Shown here: positions 63,780-64,000 of the stretch, piece by piece
How the letters are laid out: every line of letters begins with the position of its first letter
How positions within the stretch are numbered: the first letter of the stretch is position 1
Origin: Branchiostoma floridae
Taxonomy: Eukaryota > Chordata > Leptocardii > Amphioxiformes > Branchiostomatidae
Direction: 5' to 3'
Length of the DNA: 64,000 nt
Assembly (NCBI RefSeq): GCF_000003815.2
Contig: NC_049986.1
Coordinates: forward strand, 23,672,039 to 23,736,038
Made by a program: the position numbers and the translations under genes
The notes under the pieces: model-generated
The model's input: the letters and a program-made list of their open reading frames with translations, nothing else
Database searches by the model: none
What the model was told of the DNA's origin: nothing

Positions 63780-64000
63780 TGTGTGTTTGTATGTGTGCTT
63801 ATGTGTGTGCGCGCGTGTGTGTGTGTTTGTGAAATATGTGAGAGTGTGTGTGTTTGTGTGTTTATGTGTGTTTGTGTGTGTGTTTGTTTTACGCGTATGT
63901 GTGTTTTTTTGTGTGTGAATGTGTGAAAGTGTGTGTATTTATAAGTCTGTTGTGTGTGTGTGTGTGTGTGTGTGTGTTTGTTTTTATGTGTGTGTTTACG
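63780..64000. repeat. (TG)n microsatellite at window end
   Basis: TG-rich low complexity in an intron of RTK copy C; runs off the window. Confidence 0.9.

Overview
Eukaryotic (metazoan) genomic DNA, almost certainly from a cephalochordate (Branchiostoma, amphioxus). The reasons are a spliced chordate-type TRPM2-like channel gene, a tandem family of receptor tyrosine kinases (RTKs) with mixed ectodomains, dense MITEs and tRNA-derived SINEs, and many tandem repeats that straddle exon/intron junctions, a peculiarity I recall being described for amphioxus as 'mirage minisatellites'. All genes found are on the + strand. Exons were placed by GT/AG borders, reading-phase continuity and similarity to known families; no transcript data were available.

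Layout. (1) 1-678: the last exons of an RTK (copy A) whose 5' part lies outside the window. (2) 679-3921: intergenic, with a promoter-proximal block (1380-1760) that recurs near 59.1 kb, a SINE and a foldback MITE. (3) 3922-15815: RTK copy B, complete except for a 601-base assembly gap: signal peptide, CUB, linker, Ig-like, EGF-like, Ig-like, EGF-like, TM, tyrosine kinase. (4) 15816-20847: 3' UTR of copy B, then a MITE/SINE-rich spacer and the probable 5' UTR region of the next gene. (5) 20848-58575: a TRPM2-like channel gene of 31 coding exons (about 1,586 codons) ending in a NUDT9-H domain. (6) 58576-61197: polyA signal, then a second copy of the RTK upstream block. (7) 61198-63604 and beyond: the 5' half of RTK copy C (signal peptide, CUB, linker), cut by the window end.

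The RTK genes form a tandem array of one ancestral unit (same exon phases, near-identical exons, shared upstream DNA), and the TRPM2-like gene sits inside that array. The channel gene is unusual in three ways. Its Nudix box has lost all three catalytic acidic positions. The Ca2+-site and selectivity-filter positions that define TRPM2 channels are substituted. About a dozen of its exons have their splice-junction region copied in tandem into the adjacent intron. One such copy (47772-47843) keeps both splice dinucleotides and reading phase and could be a real cassette exon. One exon (about 44070-44244) appears frameshifted within S4, so gene integrity needs cDNA support.

Introns and spacers hold several recognisable DNA-transposon relics with diagnostic ends (hAT-like with an 8-bp TSD, Tc1/mariner-like with TA, piggyBac-like with TTAA), a 2.16-kb TIR element, a 7.8-kb segment bounded by 340-bp inverted arms, and a degenerate NHL-repeat gene fragment.
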